A stretch of DNA of 44,571 nucleotides from IMG/VR virus record IMGVR_UViG_3300048592_001105, positions 1 to 44,571 of that record, one strand, 5' to 3'. This stretch comes from a virus. Positions 22,962 to 31,236 of this stretch are shown in pieces (position 1 is the stretch's first letter; every line of letters starts with the position of its first letter). The notes beneath the pieces are model-generated. The model was given only the letters and a program-made list of their open reading frames with translations, made no database searches and was not told the origin of the DNA. Made by a program: the position numbers and the translations under genes.

Positions 22962-24685
22962 AAACCAACAAATGCACTATGTTTTTAGCAGTAGGCTTCC
23001 TGGTCAATGCCCTGAGTGTTAAAGCTCAAGCAGTCGACGAAATCGGGCCAGACGATAACGTCCACCCATCCAAGACGCCGATTGAATTTAAACCTTTTCC
23101 TTTTAGACATCCCGAATCTGGCGCTCCGATTGTGCCACAAACCATTATCCGTTTACCCAACGGCAAAGCTCAGACAGCGCAGCAGTATTTCTCTGAATTG
23201 AATAGAATAGAACAGGAACTCAATAGACTAGGTTATACTCTTCGCAGCGGCGATCCTGTCCAGATTATTGCAGCACTGACAGACAATCCGGAACTGGCAG
23301 CTGCGGTGAAAAAGTACGACGTTCTCATCAGGCAGTTCGACAGCACCTACATGAAATATATCCGCGACCCTGAACTCATCCGTAAGGAAATCGAACAGGA
23401 ATTACGAGATCAGGCTCAGCGAGCGGTAGACGAACTCTATGAGAAAGCCAAGAAAAACCTACTTCCTAGCGAGATTGTCATCGAGCCTATTGAAGGCTAC
23501 ATGGTCAACCGCGTAAATAACAACCTCTATGTACCGTGGACGCGTGATTGGAGTTTCAAAGCAGGAAACACAAATATCGGCGCAGAAGCCAACATCTCCG
23601 CGCGTCTGGGCGTCGATAGCAACGCTTATCAGGTAATCGGTGAAGCAATCGTTAAGGGCAATTTACTCGGCCAAGGGTATGATCTCGCTAGCCTGGGCGC
23701 CAACCTCGAAGGCTATGAAGTCCCGAAGGATACCAAGTCCAGACCACCCGGAAACTACCTGGAGTTCCAACTCCAAGTCGTCGGCTTGAAACGATGGGTC
23801 AAAGTCTACGACCTTTCCAAAGAAACTTTCAATTTCAAGGATTTGGTGGATAAAGCGAAAGCGGAAGTGGGGCTGGGTGATTTGCTTCCCAAGCGCCCTA
23901 CACCCAGTACAGGAAAACCGCTTAGTCACTTTCTAGCAGGTGATGAGCACAAATTTCGTTTCGCTATTGGACCAATTCCCTGTTCGGCAACGATCGGCTA
24001 TGCGGGGAGTGTCGGCTTTGATACCAAAATTGCCAGCAAGTTTTCAGGAACTAAGCTGGATAAAGGCGCGAGTGGGACCGTGCAGATCCCTCCAGCTGTG
24101 ACTTTTTCGGGATCTTTAAACGCAGGGCCGGCGGTCTATGCTGAAGTCTATGGCAGCGGGGCTGCGGATATTGAAGTAGCTCGCGCTGGCTTTGAAGCTT
24201 CTGTGGTCGTAATCGATACTGGCATCGATGTAGACGTTGGAGCTAACCTGAGTCTCGACACAAAGACTTTTGAACCAGCTGTGGATCTAACTATGGTTTC
24301 AAACTATCACTTGATGGCTCTTAATGGGCGAGCAGCGGGTTTCGCTGAAGCTTATGTTCCCGCTGCCAAGCTTCCTCCGTGGGAACTGAAACGCTGGGAA
24401 CACACCATCATTGACTGGCAAGGCTACAGTCGTCGAGGTACGATCTTCAATGTGACTCGCCGCATCACCCCTCATGGTGAGACTATCTCAGGAGCACCGA
24501 CGAACGATGATGTGAAGAATATCGATTTAATGGAAGGCATAAAATCGAATTTCAGGGAAGCAGTGAATGATATTAGCACTAATACGCAGGACAAGGTCAC
24601 GGCTGGCAACCAGATGATTGACACGAATAACGTTGCGACAGCTGCTTACTTCGATTGGGTTGCTTCGTTCGGTAAAAATCCTTAA
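22958..24685 (+). CDS. Large exported beta-rich protein
   Basis: The start ATG 22958 overlaps the preceding stop (ATGA), giving 575 aa with a signal peptide (TMFLAVGFLVNALSVKAQA). Residues about 60-170 are helical (SELNRIEQELNRLGYTL). From about 190 to 520 the protein is dominated by alternating strands rich in Gly/Ala/Val/Asp (SATIGYAGSVGFDTK, AGPAVYAEVYGSGAADIE, VDVGANLSLDTK), compatible with a large beta-sandwich or lipid-binding sheet. A helical tail ends it. Only a longer out-of-frame-like extension exists upstream, which I reject. No family recognised. Confidence 0.6.
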   Translation: MKTNKCTMFLAVGFLVNALSVKAQAVDEIGPDDNVHPSKTPIEFKPFPFRHPESGAPIVPQTIIRLPNGKAQTAQQYFSELNRIEQELNRLGYTLRSGDPVQIIAALTDNPELAAAVKKYDVLIRQFDSTYMKYIRDPELIRKEIEQELRDQAQRAVDELYEKAKKNLLPSEIVIEPIEGYMVNRVNNNLYVPWTRDWSFKAGNTNIGAEANISARLGVDSNAYQVIGEAIVKGNLLGQGYDLASLGANLEGYEVPKDTKSRPPGNYLEFQLQVVGLKRWVKVYDLSKETFNFKDLVDKAKAEVGLGDLLPKRPTPSTGKPLSHFLAGDEHKFRFAIGPIPCSATIGYAGSVGFDTKIASKFSGTKLDKGASGTVQIPPAVTFSGSLNAGPAVYAEVYGSGAADIEVARAGFEASVVVIDTGIDVDVGANLSLDTKTFEPAVDLTMVSNYHLMALNGRAAGFAEAYVPAAKLPPWELKRWEHTIIDWQGYSRRGTIFNVTRRITPHGETISGAPTNDDVKNIDLMEGIKSNFREAVNDISTNTQDKVTAGNQMIDTNNVATAAYFDWVASFGKNP

Positions 24686-24706
24686 GAATGAACTGGAGGA
24701 TAGCCA

Positions 24707-26551
24707 ATGAAGAAGCAAATTTTGATTTTAGCTGCTCTTTTTGTTCTGGCTCTGCTGGCTTTGATCCCTCGGAAATATCATGGACATACAAGTGATGGAA
24801 AACTAATACGATTGGGCAAACCCAAGGTTGGCCAAGCCTATCGCTGGAATTTTTCCTTCACGACGGATGGCGACAACAGCTTTGACGCTATCTTCGCTGT
24901 ACCTGCATCCTCATCCTCCAGCAGACAGGTCTACAATACCGAGTTGCAGGGTCTACTTGTGCAAAGCATTTTGGATCAAAACCAGGATGGTGTGAAAGTT
25001 TTGTACGAATTTGAAAATCTGACTGCAAAAGTACAAGTGAACGGAGTAGATAACGAGATTCTCTGTCAGCGCATTGCCAAGGCAGGTAAGTCCCCTTTCA
25101 TTGTAAGTTTTGATGCAAACGGTCGCCTTATAAGCTTACAAACCGATTCGGGCAAGGATGCCGACTCGCAGGCATTAGCCACCATACTCTATCGGTTGCA
25201 GCAGCCATATGTTTTCGACTCCAAGACTTTCACCGTCACGGAAAATGATGAAAATGGAACTTATCAGGTTAAGCTTGTCTATGAAGCAGCTAATTCGGTC
25301 CTGAAGAAGACAAACCAAAGCTATGAGAGCAAGGACAACTCGCCGTTTATGCTGGAATCAACATATGAAGTAGACCTAGCTTTGGATGATGATGGCGCGA
25401 AGAAAATTGATGGCAATCAGATTCTGACTTTCAAGGCACAAAATCAGACGTTCTCGAAGGCGCATAGCAATTGGTCTTTGGAGCGCACAGGCACGATGAA
25501 GTTGACGGCTGATCAACTCGCAGTTCTGGATGCCAAAGCAAGGTCTGACGCACTTAAGCAGTTGATCGGCGGAGCCGAGGATGATCAGGAAAAGCTTGAA
25601 CGCCTAGTCGAGGAAAGTCGATTGGTCGACCTTCTGGCGAAGGTGCAGGAAGAGAACTTTGGCAGTTCGGAAAACAGAGTCGGAAAGATTCTATCCCAGC
25701 TGGTTGCCCACATTCGGCTGCATCCAAAGGTTATCCCCGAGGTTCTAAATATCGTGGAGACAGCAGATTTCAACAGTCCAGGTTTCGTTTATAGCCTGGG
25801 AGCCCTGGTGCGAGCAGGCACTCCGGAGGTACAAGACGCGTTCACCGAGTTACTGCGGAATGGATTCAATGACGATCCTAAACGTCTCTTCCGTCTTATC
25901 AGCTATATACATGATTTGAAGGAGCCTACACATGAGTTGGTGCAGGAAATTCTGGCTATCGCCAACAAAAACGATGGTTTTGTTTCGGAAGGAGCTTTGC
26001 TCGCAGCAGGATCTCTGTCGGGGCAACTAGATAAGCAGCACGATGATTTCGGCGTCACAATAATGCGCGACCTGCTGCAACGATGGTCGGCGGCGGCGGA
26101 CGTCGATGACAAGGTACGACTTCTCAATGCCATCGGAAATTCTGGTTCAAAAGCAGCTTTTCCGGTCATTCGTCAGGGTCTTAATAAGAGCGAGAGCTAT
26201 CTGACACGCAAGGCCGCAGCGGAAGCTCTTCGGAAAACTCAGTATCCTTTAGCCCAAGCCCTGCTGATAGATACTTATATCAATGATCCCCATGATGAGG
26301 TCAAGCTCGCTGCATTAGCAAGCATGCAATCACAGACGCTGGAGCCATCAATTGTTCTATCACTGGTGCAAGACTTACTCCGCTCGAAATCAAATGATTC
26401 GCTTCAGATCCGTTTAATGCGCACTCTCTGGGTTTATCGTGCACAGGAGCCTTTGATCACTCAAGTGGTCACGCAAATCTCAACTCGTGGCGGTGACTCG
26501 GGACGCGAAGCGATCACTTTGCTAGATACTGCCCCTAAGATCCAAAAATAG
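24707..26551 (+). CDS. Membrane-anchored HEAT-repeat protein, vitellogenin-N-like layout
   Basis: A 614-aa protein with a perfect GGAGG site and an N-terminal anchor or signal (MKKQILILAALFVLALLAL). Residues about 35-250 are beta-rich (GQAYRWNFSFTTDG, VKVLYEFENLTAKVQVNG, FIVSFDANGRLISL). Residues about 280-610 are helical repeats of HEAT type (ALLAAGSLSGQL, RLLNAIGNSGSKAAFPVIRQ, TRKAAAEALRKTQYPLAQAL). A beta-barrel followed by a helical arch, with GTPEVQDAF near the junction, resembles the lipid-transfer architecture of vitellogenin/MTP N-domains. That similarity is inferred from layout only. Confidence 0.55.
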   Translation: MKKQILILAALFVLALLALIPRKYHGHTSDGKLIRLGKPKVGQAYRWNFSFTTDGDNSFDAIFAVPASSSSSRQVYNTELQGLLVQSILDQNQDGVKVLYEFENLTAKVQVNGVDNEILCQRIAKAGKSPFIVSFDANGRLISLQTDSGKDADSQALATILYRLQQPYVFDSKTFTVTENDENGTYQVKLVYEAANSVLKKTNQSYESKDNSPFMLESTYEVDLALDDDGAKKIDGNQILTFKAQNQTFSKAHSNWSLERTGTMKLTADQLAVLDAKARSDALKQLIGGAEDDQEKLERLVEESRLVDLLAKVQEENFGSSENRVGKILSQLVAHIRLHPKVIPEVLNIVETADFNSPGFVYSLGALVRAGTPEVQDAFTELLRNGFNDDPKRLFRLISYIHDLKEPTHELVQEILAIANKNDGFVSEGALLAAGSLSGQLDKQHDDFGVTIMRDLLQRWSAAADVDDKVRLLNAIGNSGSKAAFPVIRQGLNKSESYLTRKAAAEALRKTQYPLAQALLIDTYINDPHDEVKLAALASMQSQTLEPSIVLSLVQDLLRSKSNDSLQIRLMRTLWVYRAQEPLITQVVTQISTRGGDSGREAITLLDTAPKIQK

Positions 26552-26568
26552 TGTGAAAGGATAAACGC

Positions 26569-28536
26569 GTGTTTAAGCTTAAGAACATAGGCAGTGTGAT
26601 TTTGCTCTTCGGTTTAGCTGCCTGTGGTGGTTTGACCCAGAAATCGAAGGTCAAGAACATCTATGGGACCAGCCCCTCGCAGATGAATACGACTCTCTGC
26701 AATGATTCGATGGAAACTATCTACATTGCTGGTGCGGATGATCTAAACCAACAGACTATGATCACCCGTGGTTGGGAAGATGTCGCTCCTGGCACTTGCA
26801 AGAATCTCAGCACCTTTCTCTATAAGGACGCCAATTCCGTTGAGCAAATCGGTTACTTTGCTGACTTCGCTATTCGCTTCAAGAATAAGCCATTTGAAGG
26901 CGTAGCAGGGCTAAGCAAAATTGGTAAATATCTGTGCATCCCCAAGAACAAGACAGTAGATGCTAAAGATTGGTCGTATCAGTGGGATTACGCAAGCCTT
27001 GCCATGGGCGGCGACTACAGCGGTCGATGCCCTGAAGACGGAGAGCGTGTAGCCGCCTATAAGTTCGCCTGGACGGAGACCTCGGAAACGGTGTTTTCAG
27101 TTCGAGTTCAAGGTCGCGTCGGGAGTTCAGATCCCAGTACGCAGCTGAACGAATATGGATTCCCTGTTAACAGCTTGATAGATGCTGACTTGCAAAGGCT
27201 CTTAAGTGAAGATGCTTATCAGTTCTTTAAAGATCGTGGCATAGCCGACAAAGACAACCCAGTCTTTCTTGCTCGCAAGGAACTTGCAAAACTGCCAACG
27301 ACTTCATTGAACCAGAATCAGCAACAGTTGATGGTCGCATTGCGTGCATGGTGCTGGACTATCATTGAATTCTGGAAAGCTGCAGCACTTTTAGCGGAAG
27401 AGCAGAAGAAAAAGGAGTTGGAAGGTCTTGATCGAATTAGCAACGGGATGCCCGGCTTGATTCGTGGAATTGTAGGTTCGGCAGGTTGCACAGGTTTGTC
27501 CATTGCTGCAGGGGATGCTTCGGATTTTTACGAAGTGGTGGTCGGTTACGACCTCTGCGGTGAAAAATTGGATTGGAGCGATCGTACTCTGAGCGGACTG
27601 GGCCTAGTCGTCGGGAGCGGTGTTATGTGGCGGGGCATGTCAAAGGCCGCCGATGCTGGGAGTGATATCAAAGAGATCGCTGACGGCATGACCCGAGTTA
27701 GTCGGCAAGCCGAACGCCTGGGAGTGACCGATCCAAAGAATGCAAAGCGCGTGCTTGAGGCCCTTGGCGAGTGTGCTTTGAAAACAGCTGCTGTACAGCC
27801 ATCCATGCTAGATCGCATCAATCGCATTGTTAATCCTTTCTATATTCCTGAAGCTTATGCCGGCACCTGTAATGTGGAGCAGGCTCTACGGAATGCGGTA
27901 GAAAGAATTGGCGAATTAGGTTTTAAGAATGCCGATGAAATGATGGAATTCGTGGAGCAGCTGCGCAGAATCCCGAATTTCAAATTGAAGCACTTGACCT
28001 ATTTTATCGAACTTGCAAGGAAAGACGGTTTTGGTAAAAAGTCCCTGGCGGAAGTGGCCGGCTTTATTAAAGCAGCCCACACTAATATCCTTCCAGATGT
28101 GAGGAAGGTCGGTAATATCGTAGTCGAAGAAGACAAATTTTTGCTCCGCGCTCTGGCCCTATCGGATGACGTTAATGCATCGGGCTATCTTCGACTGCAA
28201 GAAGGCATGGCCGCAGCCCGTTATGAAGCTGTCAGTGGGAAAAGCCTGTTAAACAGCTCCGCTAAGAATTGGGACTTTGAAATTGAAGGAACATTGGAAA
28301 AAGTGAGCCTCAAGGGGCCTCTTTTGTCCAACATTGGGCTTGTTCCCGACATGAAACCTTTCGCTCGGAAGAACGCTGTCGCTGGTATCGGCAATCGTGC
28401 TAGAGATGATCTTGAGTCAGGACTGGCGGACTTGGTGCTGGTTGACCTCTATGGCCTGAACGACTCTGAAAAGGGCATCATTAGAGATCTGCTTAAAGAT
28501 TTCGTAACAAATAAAAAACTCAAAATCTTGGAATGA
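26569..28536 (+). CDS. Lipoprotein polymorphic toxin with pretoxin domain
   Basis: A 655-aa protein starting at GTG 26569 (AAAGGA upstream). Lipobox L-A-A-C at C19. Residues about 30-200 are a beta-rich extracellular module. Residues about 296-362 (AAGDASDFYEVVVGYDLCGE, then KLDWSDRTLSGLGLVVGSG) match the pretoxin pattern D-x-x-x-x-x-x-G-x-D-x-x-G-x-K-L. The last 110 residues carry NWDFEIEGTLEKVSLKGPL, with D569, E571 and K582 spaced like a PD-(D/E)XK nuclease, then ADLVLVDLYGLNDSEKG. Such C-termini are variable toxin tips. The next gene overlaps by ATGA, the usual immunity position. Target unproven. Confidence 0.55.
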   Translation: MFKLKNIGSVILLFGLAACGGLTQKSKVKNIYGTSPSQMNTTLCNDSMETIYIAGADDLNQQTMITRGWEDVAPGTCKNLSTFLYKDANSVEQIGYFADFAIRFKNKPFEGVAGLSKIGKYLCIPKNKTVDAKDWSYQWDYASLAMGGDYSGRCPEDGERVAAYKFAWTETSETVFSVRVQGRVGSSDPSTQLNEYGFPVNSLIDADLQRLLSEDAYQFFKDRGIADKDNPVFLARKELAKLPTTSLNQNQQQLMVALRAWCWTIIEFWKAAALLAEEQKKKELEGLDRISNGMPGLIRGIVGSAGCTGLSIAAGDASDFYEVVVGYDLCGEKLDWSDRTLSGLGLVVGSGVMWRGMSKAADAGSDIKEIADGMTRVSRQAERLGVTDPKNAKRVLEALGECALKTAAVQPSMLDRINRIVNPFYIPEAYAGTCNVEQALRNAVERIGELGFKNADEMMEFVEQLRRIPNFKLKHLTYFIELARKDGFGKKSLAEVAGFIKAAHTNILPDVRKVGNIVVEEDKFLLRALALSDDVNASGYLRLQEGMAAARYEAVSGKSLLNSSAKNWDFEIEGTLEKVSLKGPLLSNIGLVPDMKPFARKNAVAGIGNRARDDLESGLADLVLVDLYGLNDSEKGIIRDLLKDFVTNKKLKILE

Positions 28537-28925
28537 TTATGCTGACGCACTTCCGATTTCAGAAGCGCTCCAATAGAATTAGAACTGGTCTGGCCGAAAT
28601 CACTTTCCTGTTTCTGCTTGATGAGATGCAACACTATCCGCAGCTTATGGCAGCCTTTGAAAGTGCATGGGTGGATCAGCTATTGTACGATCTGATCGTC
28701 GAATTAGATATGGGTCTGCCTGACAATCCCACAGCGCAAACTTTTTTACAGGTAATCGAGCGCACCCGGACAAAAATGGCAAATATGCCCGACCCTGTGC
28801 CTGGAGAACTGAGCAGGAAGTTGGCGCGAGACCGAGGTGTATTTCAGGATCAAGAATTCGGTACGATCGATCGATCAAGGATCATCGAGGCGCTGGATGA
28901 CCTCGAACAATTGATTAAGGGTTAA
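28533..28925 (+). CDS. Candidate immunity protein for the lipoprotein toxin
   Basis: A 130-aa cytoplasmic, mostly helical protein (AEITFLFLLDEMQHYPQLMA, then WVDQLLYDLIVELDMGLPDN) with no export signal, unlike every other product of the operon. Its start overlaps the toxin stop by ATGA. Small, unexported, acidic-helical and last in the operon: this is the classic immunity-gene profile. No known immunity family is recognised, so the call is from context. Confidence 0.5.
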   Translation: MIMLTHFRFQKRSNRIRTGLAEITFLFLLDEMQHYPQLMAAFESAWVDQLLYDLIVELDMGLPDNPTAQTFLQVIERTRTKMANMPDPVPGELSRKLARDRGVFQDQEFGTIDRSRIIEALDDLEQLIKG

Positions 28926-29429
28926 GATGCTGAATTGCTCGAAAGCGTCCTTGACGGCTGATTCTGCAGTGCAATTGTTTGATCACATGGCCAGACAAGG
29001 AAGGTCCTTGCATTCACTTCGGTCAGAGCAAACTGAAATCAAGTGGCCGTGCTTTCGATCCCAGTTCCGTTCGCACAAATGATCCTCGAAAGCCGGGCAA
29101 CGTCCCTTTTGCATAATCGAATATGATGTTCCAAATCTGTAAACATCAATAGTTACGGTATTTAAGGATCATGAGGGAAGCGACATTTCGTTATCTTTCT
29201 TGAGGCTGTTTGTGAAGTCATTTTCGCAAGAAATAGATCGCAAATGCTATGGATGTAAGAAATCGTCACAGTGTTTTTTTATTCCAATGATATCATATGG
29301 TTATTTTACAATAGTTGGTCGTTTTGTTGTTGACAGTTGCTCTAGAATCCTTCATCTGTAGGATCGCATCCAGAGGCTGATCGTTTGCTACAGGTCCTCT
29401 GGAAAATGGATATTTTGAAAGGACAGCCC
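28926..29429. other. Intergenic region, no gene seen
   Basis: About 500 A/T-rich bases between the toxin/immunity operon and a lipoprotein gene. Nothing with a ribosome binding site and sustained frame was found on either strand. A TTGACA at 29330-29335 and a TAGAAT at 29343-29348 are present but not at promoter spacing to one another, so I do not call a promoter. Confidence 0.5.
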
Positions 29430-30050
29430 ATGATTTACCCGTCCATCAACTACGCCCTCGTGGGGCTCGCAATTGCGACCGGCTTTGGCTGCGGTAAAAA
29501 ATCTGACTCAACGACCCCCGCGCCTGCGCCCAATGCATCGCCTACGCCCCAACCAGTGGTGGACGTGGATCCGCTCATTCCGGACAAGCCCGCACCGGGC
29601 TATATGTTTGAAGACCTTGTAAAAGGTTCTTACTGCACAGTCACCGTGAAAAGCTCAGATCAAACCTATTTGCTTGCCAAAGTAAAGAAGTTGAGCAATG
29701 ACGTGGCTTTCGATTTCACCTACTACTATCCCAAGGATGGTAATGTTGCCTATAACGGTTACGTTCTTTCCAGCTTTATGCTGACGCAAAGCGATTGCGA
29801 TTTGGTCAAGATGATCGACGCGGAACCAGTCCCCTTGCTTTTGGCTCCGCTTTACGTATATGCGAACCAAGACTTGTCAGGTGAGCCTGTCTGTACTGTT
29901 CCTGCAGGTAGCAATTCTGTAGGCGAAACAGATGTTGAGATTTTCAGCAAATATGCGCACGTAAAATTCAAGAGCGCGGATACCTGCCCAGGATTGGAAA
30001 GTGGATTCCTCAAATCTGCTCCCAATATCATCGCGCTCTACGTTAAATAG
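29430..30050 (+). CDS. Lipoprotein with proline/threonine-rich linker
   Basis: ATG 29430 (AAAGGACAG upstream) gives 206 aa starting MIYPSINYALVGLAIATGFG and then C-G-K-K, a lipoprotein-type signal with cysteine 22. A low-complexity spacer (TTPAPAPNASPTPQPVV) follows. The folded part has paired cysteines (GSYCTVTVKSSD, TQSDCDLV, EPVCTVPAGS, ADTCPGLESG), suggesting disulfides in an SH3-like or beta domain. It is a single gene with its own upstream region. Function unknown; outer-membrane or surface location expected. Confidence 0.6.
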   Translation: MIYPSINYALVGLAIATGFGCGKKSDSTTPAPAPNASPTPQPVVDVDPLIPDKPAPGYMFEDLVKGSYCTVTVKSSDQTYLLAKVKKLSNDVAFDFTYYYPKDGNVAYNGYVLSSFMLTQSDCDLVKMIDAEPVPLLLAPLYVYANQDLSGEPVCTVPAGSNSVGETDVEIFSKYAHVKFKSADTCPGLESGFLKSAPNIIALYVK

Positions 30051-30080
30051 TGAAAACCAAGCCCTCGCACACACCTTCTT

Positions 30081-30101
30081 TGACAGCCTCAAAGGCTGTC
30101 A
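30081..30101. terminator. Hairpin between convergent genes
   Basis: TGACAGCCT (30081-30089) pairs perfectly with AGGCTGTCA (30093-30101) around a CAA loop, between the lipoprotein stop at 30050 and the minus-strand gene ending at 30106. Only weak T-rich sequence follows, but position and stability support a shared terminator. Confidence 0.55.
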
Positions 30102-30105
30102 TTGA

Positions 30106-30354
30106 TCAGCTTCTTCCTCGGATTTTTTTAGGCGAAAATCTATTGTAAACTGCTTCGCACAATGCCGTTTCTGTCCCAGAACTTTCAAGAGTTTTTCTAT
30201 TCCCACGCTCCTGAACGTCTGCAGTCCATGATCCCGAAGCATTCTGATATATCAGTAAACCCTCGTCCAACGGATGAATCTCTTTTGAGATAAATAGGGA
30301 CGAAGGATCAGAGCCTTCTTGAATTAACAATTTTTCCAGCTCAAATCTGTTCAT
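30106..30354 (-). CDS. Small immunity-like protein (Imm59-like pattern)
   Basis: An 82-aa protein with a GGAGAG site before ATG 30354. The sequence follows the pattern M-x-R-x-E-L-x-x-x-L-x-x-x-G, then W-x-x-x-x-x-E-R-G, then A-C-E/x-A at the end (MNRFELEKLLIQEGSDPSS; GSWTADVQERGNRKTLESSG; ALCEAVYNRF). I associate this with the Imm59-type small immunity proteins found beside polymorphic toxins. No toxin lies immediately upstream; the neighbour is a DNA-binding protein. It may be an orphan immunity gene. Confidence 0.45.
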   Translation of the reverse strand: MNRFELEKLLIQEGSDPSSLFISKEIHPLDEGLLIYQNASGSWTADVQERGNRKTLESSGTETALCEAVYNRFSPKKIRGRS

Positions 30355-30403
30355 TAAGTCTCTCCATTAAAGAACAGCTAGACGGGCGATGAGTGACGAA
30401 TGT

Positions 30404-31027
30404 TCACACGGCCGCCACCACACCCGCCAGCACAAGAAAAAGTCGCCAAGCCGAGTAATTGATTGCCCGATAACTCGGCTTTGACGTATCCAGCTGCCAT
30501 CGGCGAACTGCTGGCTCCTCGACGCCAACCATTGCAGCGATATCATCAGACGAGTAATCCCCAAATGCCTCTTGGATTTCTTCCGGTGTTGGTGTCACAT
30601 AGCCCTCGTTGAACGGCCGTAGGCATGGCTTTCTCGGCAGGCGTGGCCGCTCCCGATATGCCTCCAAAAGTAGAACGTTCCTGGCAACGGCCTCTTCACT
30701 TGTGGCCGCAGGCACAATACCATCAAGGATCAGAAAGAGCCGCCAGGCCGAATATGGGATGGTGCGATAGCTTGCTTTGGTTTCGTCGAGCTTCCACCGT
30801 CTGACGGTTCGTTCATCCACACCTACCATCAAAGCGATATCAATGGAAATATAGTCCTTCATCACCTCGCGGATTTCCCGAGGGGATGGCGGCTCATAGC
30901 CTTGATCAAAGGCTTTCAGGGACGACTTTCTCGGCGAGAATGGCTTGTCCTGACAACTCTTCAGGAATTCTATCCGTCGCTGCACAAGCGACATATTTGA
31001 TTCTTCAGCAGTCAAAATATTATTCAT
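30404..31027 (-). CDS. Tandem-duplicated HTH regulator
   Basis: A 207-aa protein consisting of two copies of a domain of about 75 residues. Copy 1 contains PRKSSLKAFDQGYEPPSP, ISIDIALMVGVDERTVRRWK and SAWRLFLILDGIV. Copy 2 contains PRKPCLRPFNEGYVTPTP, SSDDIAAMVGVEEPAVRRWQ and SAWRLFLVLAGVV. The A-x-M-V-G-V-x-x-x-x-V-R-R-W element is a helix-turn-helix. Two DNA-reading heads in one chain suit a palindromic operator; dyads lie just upstream. It probably regulates the ardA cassette. No Shine-Dalgarno precedes its ATG; translation is coupled to a 12-codon leader ORF. Confidence 0.7.
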   Translation of the reverse strand: MNNILTAEESNMSLVQRRIEFLKSCQDKPFSPRKSSLKAFDQGYEPPSPREIREVMKDYISIDIALMVGVDERTVRRWKLDETKASYRTIPYSAWRLFLILDGIVPAATSEEAVARNVLLLEAYRERPRLPRKPCLRPFNEGYVTPTPEEIQEAFGDYSSDDIAAMVGVEEPAVRRWQLDTSKPSYRAINYSAWRLFLVLAGVVAAV

Positions 31028-31062
31028 TTTTTGCAATCTATGCAGGTGATGTTTTTAAACAT
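31024..31062 (-). CDS. 12-aa leader peptide coupled to the HTH regulator
   Basis: On the minus strand GGGGAGGAGC immediately precedes an ATG that opens MFKNITCIDCKK and then stops. The TGA shares bases with the regulator's ATG (ATGA). The downstream gene has no ribosome binding site of its own, so ribosomes finishing the leader probably reinitiate on it. The C-x-x-C could be chance. Confidence 0.5.
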   Translation of the reverse strand: MFKNITCIDCKK

Positions 31063-31071
31063 GCTCCTCCC

Positions 31072-31085
31072 CGCACCATGGTGCG
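31072..31085. promoter_or_regulatory. 14-bp perfect palindrome upstream of the regulator
   Basis: CGCACCATGGTGCG is perfectly self-complementary and lies 10 nt before the leader ORF on the minus strand. It shares an ACCATGG-like core with the GGCCAATGG repeats nearby, so it may be a variant operator for the duplicated-HTH protein. Confidence 0.45.
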
Positions 31086-31162
31086 AAAGGCGCTAGTAGC
31101 CTATGTGCCAGAGGCTATACTCTGCCACGCCCGAAGCAGTATTTCTGCTATGAAGAAGAATT

Positions 31163-31181
31163 TACCGGACCATTGGCCCAA
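31163..31181 (-). repeat. Operator-like repeat, copy 1 (inverted)
   Basis: The minus strand reads TTGGGCCAATGGTCCGGTA, 19/19 identical to the plus-strand copy at 32147-32165 and sharing 15 bases with 32087-32101. Its core GGGCCAATGGTCC is an imperfect palindrome. It lies about 100 nt upstream of the leader ORF and regulator. Confidence 0.65.
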
Positions 31182-31200
31182 AGTCAAAGACTTTTCTCTG

Positions 31201-31229
31201 AAAAAGCAGGGGTTGCAGCGAACCCCCGC
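31201..31229 (-). terminator. Intrinsic terminator of ardA
   Basis: On the minus strand a GC-rich stem (GCGGGGGTT with AACCCCTGC, one mismatch) closes a 6-nt loop and is followed by TTTTT (31205-31201), starting 8 nt after the ardA stop. It separates ardA from the downstream regulator. Confidence 0.75.
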
Positions 31230-31236
31230 AAAAAAT

